Shown piece after piece: positions 34,907 to 48,400 of a DNA stretch of 64,000 nucleotides (position 1 is its first letter; each line of letters opens with the position of its first letter). The notes below the pieces were generated by a model, which worked only from the letters and a program-made list of their open reading frames with translations, ran no database searches and was not told where the DNA came from. A program made the translations under genes and the position numbers. The stretch covers positions 434,001 to 498,000 of the forward strand of contig CAMDTW010000642.1 in the NCBI GenBank assembly GCA_945910005.1, read 5' to 3'. The DNA is from Isoperla grammatica. Its lineage: Eukaryota; Arthropoda; Insecta; Plecoptera; Perlodidae.

Positions 34907-37900
34907 CGCAGGGTTTATCAAGTACAGTCACCGTCACAAGCGAGGAAACATACGTTGTCCTGATATGTTGCATGTAGTGGCTTTCATGTCACTGACTTAG
35001 CGCAGGGTTTATCAAGTACAGTCACCGTCACAAGCAAGGAAACATGCATTGTCCTCATACGTTGCATGTAGTGGCTTCTATGTCACTGACTTAGCGCAGG
35101 GTTTATCAAGTACAGTCACCGTCACAAGCAAGGAAACATGCGATGTCCTGATATGTTGCATGTAGTGGCTTCTATGTCACTGACATAGCGCAGGGTTTAT
35201 CAAGTACAGTCACCGTCACAAGCAAGGAAACATGCGTTGTCCTGATATGTTGCATGTAGTGGCTTCTATGTCATTGACTTAGCGCAGGATTTATCAAGTA
35301 CAGTCACCGTCACAAGCGAGGAAACATGCGTTGTCCTCATACGTTGCATGAAGTGGCTTCTATGTCACTGACTTAGCGCAGGGTTTATCAAGTTCAGTCA
35401 CCGTCACAAGCGAGGAAACATGCGTTGTCCTGATATGTTGCATGTAGTGGCTTCTATGTCACTGACTTAGCGCAGGGTTTATCAAGTACAGTCACCGTCA
35501 CAAGCGAGGATACATGCGTTGTCCTCATTCGTTGCATGTAGTGGCTTCTATGTCACTGACTTAGCGCAGGGTTTATCAAGTACAGTCACCGTCACAAGCG
35601 TATAACGTGCGTTGTGCTGATACGTTGCATGTAGTGGATTCTATGGCACTGACTTAGCGCAGGGTTTATCAAGTACAGTCACCGTCACAATAGAGGAAAC
35701 ATGCGTTGTCCTGATATGTTGCATGAAGTCGCTTCTATGTCACTGACTAAGCGCAGGGTTTATCAAGTACAGTCACCGTCACAAGCAAGGATACATGCGT
35801 TGTCCTGATATGTTGCATGTAGTGGCTTCTATGTCACTGACTTAGCGCAGTGTTTATAAAGTACAGTCACCTTCACAAGCGAGGAAACATGCGTTGTTCT
35901 CATATGTTGCATGAAGTGGCTTTCATGTCACTGACTTAGCGCAGGGTTTATCAAGTACAGTCACCGTCACAAGCGAAGAAACATGCGTTGTTCTCATATG
36001 TTGCATGAAGTGGCTTTCATGTCACTGACTTAGCGCAGGGTTTTTAAGTACAGTCACCGTCACAAGCAAGGAAACATGCGTTGTCCTGATAGGTTGCATG
36101 TAGTAGCTTCTATGTCACTGACTAAGCGCAGGGTTTATCAAGTACAGTCACTGTCACAAGCAAGGAAACATGCGTTGTCCTGATATGTTGCATGTAGTGG
36201 CCTTCATGTCACTGACTTAGCGCAAGGTTTATCAAGTACAGTCACCGTCACAAGCAAGGAAACATGCGTTGTCCTGATATGTTGCATGTAGTGGCTTCTA
36301 TGTCACTTTTTTAGCGCAGGGTTTATCAAGAACAGTCACCGTCACAAGCAAGGAAACATGCGTTGTCCTCATACGTTGCATGTAGTGGCTTCTATGCCAA
36401 TGACTTAGCGCAGGGTTTATCAAGTACAGTCACCGTCACAAGCAAGGAAACATGCGTTGTCCTCATACGTTGCATGTAGTGGCTTCTATGTCACTGACAT
36501 AGCGCAGGGTTTATCAAGTACAGTCACCGTCACAAGCAAGGAAACATGCGTTGTCCTGATATGTTTCATGTAGTGGCTTCTATGTCACAGACTTAGCGCA
36601 GGGTTTATCAAGTACAGTCACCGTCACAAGCGAGGAAACATGCGTTGTCCTCATATGTTTCATGTAGTGGCTTCTATGTCACTGACTTGGCGCAGGGTTT
36701 ATCAAGTACAGTCACCTTCTCAAGCGAGGAAACATGCGTTGTTCTCATATGTTGCATGAAGTGGCTTTCATGTCACTGACTTAGCGCAGGGTTTATCAAG
36801 TACAGTCACCGTCACAAGCGAGGAAACATGCGTTGTTCTCATATGCTGCATGAAGTGGCTTTCATGTCACTGACTTAGCGCAGGGTTTATCAAGTACAGT
36901 CACCGTCACAAGCAAGGAAACATGCGTTGTACTGATATGTTGCATGAAGTGCCTTCTATGTCACTGACTAAGCGCAGGGTTTATCAAGTACAGTCACCGT
37001 CACAAGCGAGGAAACATGCGTTGTCCTCATATGTTGCATGTAGTGGCTTCTATGTCACTGACTTAGCGCAGGGTTTATCAAGTACAGTCACCGTCACAAG
37101 CAAGGAAACATGCGTTGTCCTGATATGTTGCATGAAGTGGCTTCTATGTCACTGACTTAGCGCAGGGTTTATCAAGTACAGTCACCGTCACAAGCAAGGA
37201 AAAATGCGTTGTCCTCATACGTTGCATGTAGTGGCATCTATGTCACTGACTTAGCGCAGGGTTTATCAAGTACAGTCACCGTCACAAGCAAGGAAGCATG
37301 CGTTGTCCTCATACGTTGCATGTAGTGGCTTCTATGTCACTAACATAGCGCAGGGTTTATCAAGTACAGTCACCGTCACAAGCAAGGAAACATGCGTTGT
37401 CCTCATATAGTGCATGTAGTGGCTTCTATATCACTGACTTAGCGCAGGGTTTATCAAGTACAGTCACCGTCACAATACAGGAAACATGCGTTGTCCTCAT
37501 ACGTTGCATGTAGTGGCTTCTATGTCACGACTTAGCGCAAGGTTTATAAAGTACAGTCACCGTCACAAGCAAGGAAACATGCGTTGTCCTGATACGTTGC
37601 ATGTAGTGGCTTCTATGTCACTGACTTAGCGCAGGGTTTATCAAGTACAGTCACCGTCACAAGCAAGGAAACATGCGTTGTCCTCATACGTTGCATGTAG
37701 TGGCTTTCATGTCACTGACTTAGCGCAGGGTTTATCAAGTACAGTCACCGTCACAAGCAAGGAAACATGCGTTGACCTGATATGTTGCATGAAGTGGCTT
37801 CTATGTCACTGACTTAGCGCAGGGTTTATCAAGTACAGTCACCGTCACAAGCGAGGTAACATGCGTTGTCCTGATATGTTGCATGTAGTGGCTTTCATGT

Positions 37901-39790
37901 CACTGACATAGCGCAGGGTTTATCAAGTACAGTCACCGTCACAAGCGAGAAAACATGCTTTGTCCTGATATGTTGCATGTAGTGGCTTTCATGTCACTGA
38001 CATAGCGCAGGGTTTATCAAGTAAAGTCACCGTCACAATAGAGGAAACTTGCGTTGTCCTCATATGTTGCATGAAGTGGCTTCTATGTCACTGACTTAGC
38101 GCAGGGTTTATCAAGTACAGTCACCGTCACAAGCGAGGAAACATGCGTTGTCCTCATACGTTTCATGTAGTGGCTTCTATGTCACTGACTTAGCGCAGGG
38201 TTTATCAAGTACAGTCACCTTCACAAGCGAGGAAACATGCGTTGTTCTCATATTTTGCATGAAGTGGCTTTCTTGTCACTGACTAAGCGCAGGGTTTATC
38301 AAGTACAGTCACCGTCACAAGCGACGAAACATGCGTTGTTCTCATATGTTGCATAAAGTGGCTTTCATGTCACTGACTAAGCGCAGGGTTTATCAAGTAC
38401 AGTCACCGTCACAAGCAAGGAAACATGCGTTGTCCTGATATGTTGCATGTAGTGGCTTCTATGTCACTGACTTAGCGCAGGGTTTATCAAGTACAGTCAC
38501 CTTCACAAGCGAGGAAACATGCGTTGTTCTCATATGTTGCATGAAGTGGCTTTCATGTCACTGACTTAGCGCAGTGTTTATCAAGTACAGTCACCGTCAC
38601 AAGCGAAGAAACATGCGTTGTTCTCATATGTTGCATGAAGTGGCTTTCATGTCACTGACTTAGCGCAGGGTTTTTAAGTACAGTCACCGTCACAAGCAAG
38701 GAAACATGCGTTGTCCTGATATGTTGCATGTAGTAGCTTCTATGTCACTGACTAAGCGCAGGGTTTATCAAGTACAGTCACTGTCACAAGCAAGGAAACA
38801 TGCGTTGTCCTGATATGTTGCATGTAGTGGCCTTCATGTCACTGACTTAGCGCAAGGTTTATCAAGTACAGTCACCGTCACAAGCAAGGAAACATGCGTT
38901 GTCCTGATATGTTGCATGTAGTGGCTTCTATGTCACTTACTTAGCGCAGGGTTTATCAAGTACAGTCACCGTCACAAGCAAGGAAACATGCGTTGTCCTC
39001 TTACGTTGCATGTAGTGGCTTCTATGTCACTGACTTAGCGCAGGGTTTATCAAGTACAGTCACCGTCACAAGCAAGGAAACATGCGTTGTCCTCATACGT
39101 TGCATGTAGTGGCTTCTATGTCACTGACATAGCGCAGGGTTTATCAAGTACAGTCACCGTCACAAGCAAGGAAACATGCGTTGTCCTGATATGTTGCATG
39201 TAGTGGCTTCTATGTCACAGACTAAGCGCAGGGTTTATCAAGTACAGTCACCGTCACAAGCGAGGAAACATGCGTTGTCCTCATATGTTTCATGTAGTGG
39301 CTTCTATGTCACTGACTTAGCGCAGGGTTTATCAAGTACAGTCACCTTCACAAGCGAGGAAACATGCGTTGTTCTCATATGTTGCATGAAGGGGCTTTCA
39401 TGTCACTGACTTAGCGCAGGGTTTATCAAGTACAGTCACCGTCACAAGCGAGGAAACATGCGTTGTTCTCATATGTCGCATGAAGTGGCTTTCATGTCAC
39501 TGACTTAGCGCAGGGTTTATCAAGTACAGTCACCGTCACAAGCAAGGAAACATGCGTTGTCCTGATATGTTGCATGAAGTGGCTTCTATGTCACTGACTT
39601 AGCGCAGGGTTTATCAAGTACAGTCACCGTCACAAGCGAGGAAACATGCGTTGTCCTCATACGTTGCAAGTAGTGGCTTTCATGTCACTGACTTAGCGCA
39701 GGGTTTATCAAGTACAGTCACCGTCACAAGCAAGAAAACATGCGTTGTCCTCATACGTTGCAGGTAGTGGCTTCTATGTCACTGATTTGG
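34907..39790 (+). repeat. 4884-bp satellite block, copy 2
   Basis: Follows copy 1 at an offset of 4790 until about 36590, then at 4884. The step of 94 is one extra monomer, carrying tgtcacagactt and actgacttggcg at about 36590-36690. Markers tgtcacgac (32639/37523), ccttctc (31831/36715) and gcaggtagtgg (34877/39761) confirm the later offset. Confidence 0.78.
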
Positions 39791-42259
39791 CGCAGGGTTT
39801 ATCAAGTACAGTCACTGTCACAAGCAAGGAAACATGCGTTGTCCTGATACGTTGCATGTAGTGGCTTCTATGTCACTGACTTAGCGCAGGGTTTATTAAG
39901 TACAGTCACCGTCACAAGCAAGGAAACATGCGTTGTCCTCATACGTTGCATGTAGTGGCTTTCATGTCACTGACTTAGCGCAGGGTTTATCAAGTACAGT
40001 CACCGTCACAAGCAAGGAAACATGCGTTGTCCTCATACGTTGCATGTAGTTGCCTTCATGTCACTGACTTAGCGCAGGGTTTATCAAGTACAGTCACTGT
40101 CACAATAGAGAAAACATGCGTTGTCCTAATACGTTGCATGTAGTGGCTTTCATGTCACTGACTTAGCGCAGGGTTTATCAAGTACAGTCACCGTCACAAG
40201 CGAGGAAACATGCGTTGTTCTGATATGTTGCATGTATTGGCTTCTATTCACTGACTTAGCCCAGGGTTTATCATGTACAGTCACCGTCACAATAGAGGAA
40301 ACATGCGTTGTCCTGATACGTTGCATGTAGTGGCTTCTATGTCACTGACTTGGCGCAGGGTTTATCAAGTACAGTCACCGTCACAAGCAAGTAAACATGC
40401 GTTGTGCTGATACGTTGCATGTAGTGGCTTTCATGTCACTGACTTAGCGCAGGGTTTATCAAGTACAGTCACCGTCACAAGCAAGGAAACACGCGTTGTC
40501 CTGATACGTTGCATGTAGTGGCTTCTATGACACTGACTTAGCGCAGGGTTTATCAAGTACAGTCACCGTCACAATAGAGAAAACATGCGTTGTCCTGATA
40601 CGTTGCATGTAGTGGCTTCTATGTCACTGACTTAGCGCAGGGTTTATAAAGTACAGTCACCGTCACAAGCAAGGAAACATGCGTTGTCCTCATACGTTGC
40701 ATGAAGTGGCTTCTATGTCACTGACTTAGCGCAGGGTTTATCAAGTACAGTCACCGTCACAAGCAAGGAAACATGAGTTGTCCTGATATGTTGCACGTAG
40801 TGGTTTCTATGTCACTGACTTTGCGCAGAGTTTATCAAGTACAGTCACCGTCACAAGCAAGAAAACATGCGTTGTCCTGATATGTTGCATGTTGTGGCTT
40901 TCATGTCACTGACTAAGCGCAGGGTTTATCAAGTACAGTCACCGTCACAAGCAAGGAAACATGCGTTGTTCTGATACCTTGCATGTAGGGGCTTCTATGT
41001 CACTGACTTAGCGCAGGGTTTATCAAGTACAGTCACCGTCACAAGCAAGGAAACATGCGTTGTCCTCATACGTTGCATGTAGTGGTTTCTATGTCACTGA
41101 CTTAGCGCAGGGTTTATCAAGTACAGTCACCTTAACAAGTGAGGAAACATGAGTTGTCCTCATATTTTGCATGAAGTGGCTTTCATGTCACTGACTTAGC
41201 GCAGGGTTTATCAAGTACAGTCACCTTCACAAGCGAGGAAACATGCGTTGTTCTTATATGTTTAATGAAGTGGCTTTCATGTCACTGACTTAGCGCAGGG
41301 TTTATAAAGTACAGTCACCGTCACAAGCCAGGAAACATGCGTTGTCCTCATACGTTGCATGTAGTGGCTTCTATGTCACTGACTAAGCGCAGGATTAATC
41401 AAGTACAGTCACCTTCACAAGCGAGGAAACATGCGTTGTTCTCATATGTTGCATGAAGTGGCTTTCTTGTCACTGACTAAGCGCATGGTTAATCAAGTAC
41501 AGTCACCGTCACAAGCGAGGAAACATGCGTCTTTCTCATATGTTGCATTCAGTGGCTTTCATGTCACTGACTAAGCGCAGGGTTTATCAAGTACAGTCAC
41601 CGTCACAAGCAAGGAAACGTGCGTTGTCCTGATATGTTGCATGTAGTGGCTTCTATGTCACTGACTTAGCGCAGGGTTTATCAAGTACAGTCACCGTCAC
41701 AAGCAAGAAAACATGCGTTGTCCTGATATGTTGCATGTAGTGGCTTCTATAACACTGACTTAGCGCAGGGTTTATCAAGTACAGTCACCGTCACAAGCAA
41801 AAAACATGCGTTGTCCTGATATGTTGCATGTAGTGGCTTCTATGTCACTGACTTAGCGCAGGGTTTATCAAGTAAAGTCACCGTCACAAGCAAGGAAACA
41901 TGCGTTGTCCTCATACGTTGCATGTAGTGGCTTCTATGCCACTGACTTAGCGCAGGGTTTATCAAGTACAGTCACCGTCACAAGCGAGGAAACATACGTT
42001 GTCCTGATATGTTGCATGTAGTGGCTTTCATGTCACTGACTTAGCGCAGGGTTTATCAAGTACAGTCACCGTCACAAGCAAGGAAACATGCGTTGTCCTC
42101 ATACGTTTCATGTAGTGGCTTCTATGTCACTGACTTAGCGCAGGGTTCATCAAGTACAGTCACCGTCACAAGCAAGGAAACATGCGTTGTCCTGATATGT
42201 TGCATGTAGTGGCTTCTATGTCATTGACTTAGCGCAGGATTTATCAAGTACAGTCACCG

Positions 42260-43390
42260 TCACAAGCGAGGAAACATGCGTTGTCCTCATACGTTGCATA
42301 TAGTGGCTTCTATGTCACTGACTTAGCGCAGGGTTTATCAAGTTCAGTCACCGTCACAAGCGAGGAAACATGCGTTGTCCTGATATGTTGCATGTAGTGG
42401 CTTCTATGTCACTGACTTAGCGCAGGGTTTATCAAGTACAGTCACCGTCACAAGCGAGGAAACATGCGTTGTCCTCATTCGTTGCATGTAATGGCTTCTA
42501 TGTCACTGACTTAGCGCAGGGTTTATCAAGTACAGTCACCGTCACAAGCGTATAACGTGCGTTGTGCTGATACGTTGCATGTAGTGGATTCTATGTCACT
42601 GACTTAGCCTAGGGTTTATCAAGTACAGTCACCTTCACAATAGAGGAAACATGCGTTGTCCTGATATGTTGCATGAAGTCGCTTCTATGTCACTGACTAA
42701 GCGCAGGGTTTATCAAGTACAGTCACCGTCACAAGCAAGGAAACATGCGTTGTCCTGATATGTTGCATGAAGTGGCTTCTATGTCACTGACTTTGCGCAG
42801 GATTTATCAAGTACAGTCACCGTCACAAGCGAGGAAACATGCGTTGTCCTCATACGTTGCATGAAGTGGCTTCTATGTCACTGACTTAGCGCAGGGTTTA
42901 TCAAGTTCAGTCACCGTCACAAGCGAGGAAACATGCGTTGTCCTGATATGTTGCATGTAGTGGCTTCTATGTCACTGACTTAGCGCAGGGTTTATCAAGT
43001 ACAGTCACCGTCACAAGCGAGGAAACATGCGTTGTCCTCATTCGTTGCATGTAATGGCTTCTATGTCACTGACTTAGCGCAGGGTTTATCAAGTACAGTC
43101 ACCGTCACAAGCGTATAACGTGCGTTGTGCTGATACGTTGCATGTAGTGGATTCTATGTCACTGACTTAGCGCAGGGTTTATCAAGTACAGTCACCTTCA
43201 CAATAGAGGAAACATGCGTTGTCCTGATATGTTGCATGAAGTCGCTTCTATGTCACTGACTAAGAGCAGGGTTTATCAAGTACAGTCACCGTCACAAGCA
43301 AAAAAACATGCGTTGTCCTGATATGTTGCATGAAGTGGCTTCTATGTCACTGACTTTGGGCAGGATTTATCAAGTACAGTCACCGTCACA
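42260..43390 (+). repeat. Six-monomer (563-bp) tandem duplication
   Basis: Two consecutive copies of a six-monomer group, seen from the gtataacgtg markers at 42550 and 43113. Small differences exist, such as agcctaggg against agcgcaggg and gcatatagtgg against gcatgaagtgg. Confidence 0.75.
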
Positions 43391-45464
43391 AGCAAGAAAA
43401 CATGCGTTGTCCTGATATGTTGCATGTAGTGGCTTCTATGTCACTGACTTAGCGCAGGGTTTATCAAGTACAGTCACCGTCACAAGCGAGGAAACATGCG
43501 TTGTCCTCATACGTTGCATGTAGTGGCTTCTATGTCACTGACTTAGCGCAGGGTTTATCAAGTACAGTCACCGTTACAAGCAAGGAAACATGCGTTGTCC
43601 TGATATGTTGCATGTTGTGGCTTCTATGACACTGACTTAGCGCAAGGTTTATCAAGTACAGTCACCGTCACAAGCAAGGAAACATGCGTTGTCCTCATAT
43701 GTTGCATGTAGTGGCTTCTATGTCACTGACTTAGCGCAGGGTTTATCAAGTACAGTCACCGTCACAAGCAAGGAAACATGCGTTGTCCTCATATGTTGCA
43801 TGTAGTGGCTTCTATGTCACAGACTTAGCGCAGGGTTTCTCAAGTACAGTCACCGTCACAAGCAAGGAAACATGCGTTGTCCTCATACGTTGCATGTAGT
43901 GGCTTCTATGTCACTGACATAGCGCAGGGTTTATCAAGTACAGTCACCGTCGCAAGCAAGGAAACATGCGTTGTCCTGATATGTTGCATGTAGTGGCTTC
44001 TATGTCAAGGACTAAGCGCAGGGTTTATCAAGTACAGTCACCGTCACAATAGAGGAAACATGCGTTGTCCTGATACGTTGCATGTAGTGGCTTCTATGTC
44101 ACTGACTTAGCGCAGGGTTTATCAAGTACAGTCACCGTCACAAGCAAGTAAACATGCGTTGTGCTGATACGTTGCATGTAGTGGCTTTCATGTCACTGAC
44201 TTAGCGCAGGGTTTATCAAGTACAGTCACCGTCACAAGCAAGGAAACATGCGTTCTCCTGATACGTTGCATGTAGTGGCTTCTATGTCACTGACTTAGCG
44301 CAGGGTTTATCAAGTACAGTCACCGTCACAATAGAGAAAACATGCGTTGTCCTGATACGTTGCATGTATTGGCTTCTATGTCACTGACTTAGCGCAGGGT
44401 TTATCAAGTACAGTCACCGTCACAAGCAAGGAAACATGCGTTGTCCTCATACGTTGCATGTAGTGGCTTCTATATCACTGACTTAGCGCAGGGTTTATCA
44501 AGTACAGTCACCGTCACAAGCGAGGAAACATGCGTTGTCCTCATACGTTTCATGTAGTGGCTTCTATGTCACTGACTTAGCGCAGGGTTTATCAAGTACA
44601 GTCACCTTAACAAGTGAGGAAACATGAGTTGTCCTCATATTTTGCATGAAGTGGCTTTCATGTCACTGACTTAGCGCAGGGTTTATCAAGTACAGTCACC
44701 TTCACAAGCGAGGAAACATGCGTTGTTCTCATATGTTTAATGAAGTGGCTTTCATGTCACTGACTTAGCGCAGGGTTTATCAAGTACAGTCACCGTCACA
44801 AGCGAGGAAACATGCGTTGTCCTCATACGTTGCATGTTATGGTTTCTATGTCACTGACTTAGCGCAGGGTTTATCAAGTACAGTCACCTTCACAAGCGAG
44901 GAAACATGCGTTGTTCTCATATGTTGCATGAAGTGGCTTTCTTGTCACTGACTAAGCGCAGGGTTAATCAAGTACAGTCACCGTCACAAGCGAGGAAACA
45001 TGCGTCTTTCTCATATGTTGCATACAGTGGCTTTCATGTCACTGAGTAAGCGCAGGGTTTATCAAGTACAGTCACCGTCACAAGCAAGGAAACATGCGTT
45101 GTCCTGATATGTTGCATGTAGTGGCTTCTATGTCACTGACTTAGCGCAGGGTTTATCAAGTACAGTCACCGTCACAAGCAAGAAAACATGCGTTGTCCTG
45201 ATATGTTGCATGTAGTGGCTTCTATAACACTGACTTAGCGCAGGGTTTATCAAGTACAGTCACCGTCACAAGCAAGGAAACATGCGTTGTCCTGATATGT
45301 TGCATGTAGTGGCTTCTATGTCACTGACTTAGCGCAGGGTTTATCAAGTACAGTCACCGTCACAAGCAAGGAAACATGCGTTGTCCTCATACGTTGCATG
45401 AAGTGGCTTCTATGCCACTGACTTAGCGCAGGGTTATCAAGTACAGTCACCGTCACAAGCGTGG

Positions 45465-48400
45465 AAACATACGTTGTCCTGATATGTTGCATGTAGTGGC
45501 TTCTATGTCATTGACTAAGCGCAGGATTTATCAAGTACAGTCACCGTCACAAGCGAGGAAACATGCGTTGTCCTCATACGTTGCATGAAGTGGCTTCTAT
45601 GTCACTGACTTAGCGCAGGGTTTATCAAGTTCAGTCACCGTCACAAGCGAGGAAACATGCGTTGTCCTGATATGTTGCATGTAGTGGCTTCTATGTCACT
45701 GAGTTAGCGCAGGGTTTATCAAGTACAGTCACCGTCACAAGCGAGGAAACATGCGTTGTCCTCATTCGTTGCATGTAGTGGCTTCTATGTCACTGACTTA
45801 GCGCAGGGTTTATCAAGTACAGTCACCGTCACAAGCGTATAACGTGCGTTGTGCTGATACGTTGCATGTAGTGGATTCTATGTCACTGACTTAGGTTAGG
45901 GTTTATCAAGTACAGTCACCGTCACAATAGAGGAAACATGCGTTGTCCTGATATGTTGCATGAAGTCGCTTCTATGTCACTGACTAAGCGCAGGGTTTAT
46001 CAAGTACAGTCAACGTCACAAGCAAGGAAACATGCGTTGTCCTGATATGTTGCATGAAGTGGCTTCTATGTCACTGACTTAGCGCAGTGTTTATCAAGTA
46101 CAGTCACCTTCACAAGCGAGGAAACATGCGTTGTTCTCATATGTTGCATGAAGTGGCTTTCATGTCACTGACTTAGCGCAGGGTTTATCAAGTACAGTCA
46201 CCGTCACAAGCGAAGAAACATGCGTTGTTCTCATATGTTGCATGAAGTGGCTTTCATGTCACTGACTTAGCGCAGGGTTTTTAAGTACAGTCACCGTCAC
46301 AAGCAAGGAAACATGCGTTGTCCTGATATGTTGCATGTAGTAGCTTCTATGTCACTGACTAAGCGCAGGGTTTATCAAGTACAGTCACTGTCACAAGCAA
46401 GGAAACATGCGTTGTCCTGATATGTTGCATGTAGTGGCCTTCATGTCACTGACTTAGCGCAAGGTTTATCAAGTACAGTCACCGTCACAAGCAAGGAAAC
46501 ATGCGTTGTCCTGATATGATGCATGTAGTGGCTTCTATGTCACTTTTTTAGCGCAGGGTTTATCAAGTAATGTCACCGTCACAAGCAAGGAAACATGCGT
46601 TGTCCTCATACGTTGCATGTAGTGGCTTCTATGTCACTGACTTAGCGCAGGGTTTATCAAGTACAGTCACCGTCACAAGCAAGGAAACATGCGTTGTCCT
46701 CATACGTTGCATGTAGTGGCTTCTATGTCACTGACATAGCGCAGGGTTTATCAAGTACAGTCACCGTCACAAGCAAGGAAACATGCGTTGTCCTGATATG
46801 TTGCATGTAGTGGCTTCTATGTCACAGACTAAGCGCAGGGTTTATCAAGTACAGTCACCGTCACAAGCGAGGAAACATGCGTTGTCCTCATATGTTTCAT
46901 GTAGTGGCTTCTATGTCACTGACTTAGCGCAGGGTTTATCAAGTACAGTCACCTTCACAAGCAAGGAAACATGCGTTGTCCTGATATGTTGCATGAAGTG
47001 GCTTCTATGTCACTGACTTAGCGCAGGGTTTATCAAGTACAGTCACCGTCACAAGCGAGGAAACGTGCGTTGTCCTCATATGTTGCATGTAGTGGCTTCT
47101 ATGTCACTGACTTAGCGCAGGGTTTATCAAGTACAGTCACCGTCACAAGCAAGGAAACATGCGTTGTCCTGATATGTTGCATGAAGTAGCTTCTATGTCA
47201 CTGACTAAGCGCAGGGTTTATCAAGAACAGTCACCGTCACAAGCAAGGAAAAATGCGTTGTCCTCATACGTTGCATGTAGTGGCATCTATGTCACTGACT
47301 TAGCGCAGGGTTTATCAAGTACAGTCACCGTCACAAGCAAGGAAGCATGCGTTGTCCTCATACGTTGCATGTAGTGGCTTCTATGTCACTAACATAGCGC
47401 AGGGTTTATCAAGTACAGTCACCGTCACAAGCAAGGAAACATGCGTTGTCCTCATATAGTGCATGTAGTGGCTTCTATGTCACTGACTTAGCGCAGGGTT
47501 TATCAAGTACAGTCACCGTCACAATACAGGAAACATGCGTTGTCCTCATACGTTGCATGTAGTGGCTTCTATGTCACGACTTAGCGCAAGGTTTATAAAG
47601 TACAGTCACCGTCACAAGCAAGGAAACATGCGTTGTCCTGATACGTTGCATGTAGTGGCTTCTATGTCACTGACTTAGCGCAGGGTTTATCAAGTACAGT
47701 CACCGTCACAAGCAAGGAAACATGCGTTGTCCTCATACGTTGCATGTAGTGGCTTTCATGTCACTGACTTAGCGCAGGGTTTATCAAGTACAGTCACCGT
47801 CGCAAGCAAGGAAACCTGCGTTGTCCTGATATGTTGCATGTAGTGGCTTTCATGTCACTGACATAGCGCAGGGTTTATCAAGTACAGTCACCGTCACAAG
47901 CAAGGAAACATGCGTTGTCCTGATATGTTGCATGTAGTGGCTTCTATGTCACAGACTAAGCGCAGGGTTTATCAAGTACAGTCACCGTCACAAGCGAGGA
48001 AACATGCGTTGTCCTCATATGTTTCATGTAGTGGCTTCTATGTCACTGACTTAGCGCAGGGTTTATCAAGTACAGTCACCTTCACAAGCGAGGAAACATG
48101 CGTTGTTCTCATATGTTGCATGAAGTGGCTTTCATGTCACTGACTTAGCGCAGGGTTTATCAAGTACAGTCACCGTCACAAGCGAGGAAACATGCGTTGT
48201 TCTCATATGTTGCATGAAGTAGCTTCTATGTCACTGACTAAGCGCAGGGTTTATCAAGTACAGTCACCGTCACAAGCAAGGAAAAATGCGTTGTCCTCAT
48301 ACGTTGCATGTAGTGGCATCTATGTCACTGACTTAGCGCAGGGTTTATCAAGTACAGTCACCGTCACAAGCAAGGAAGCATGCGTTGTCCTCATACGTTG

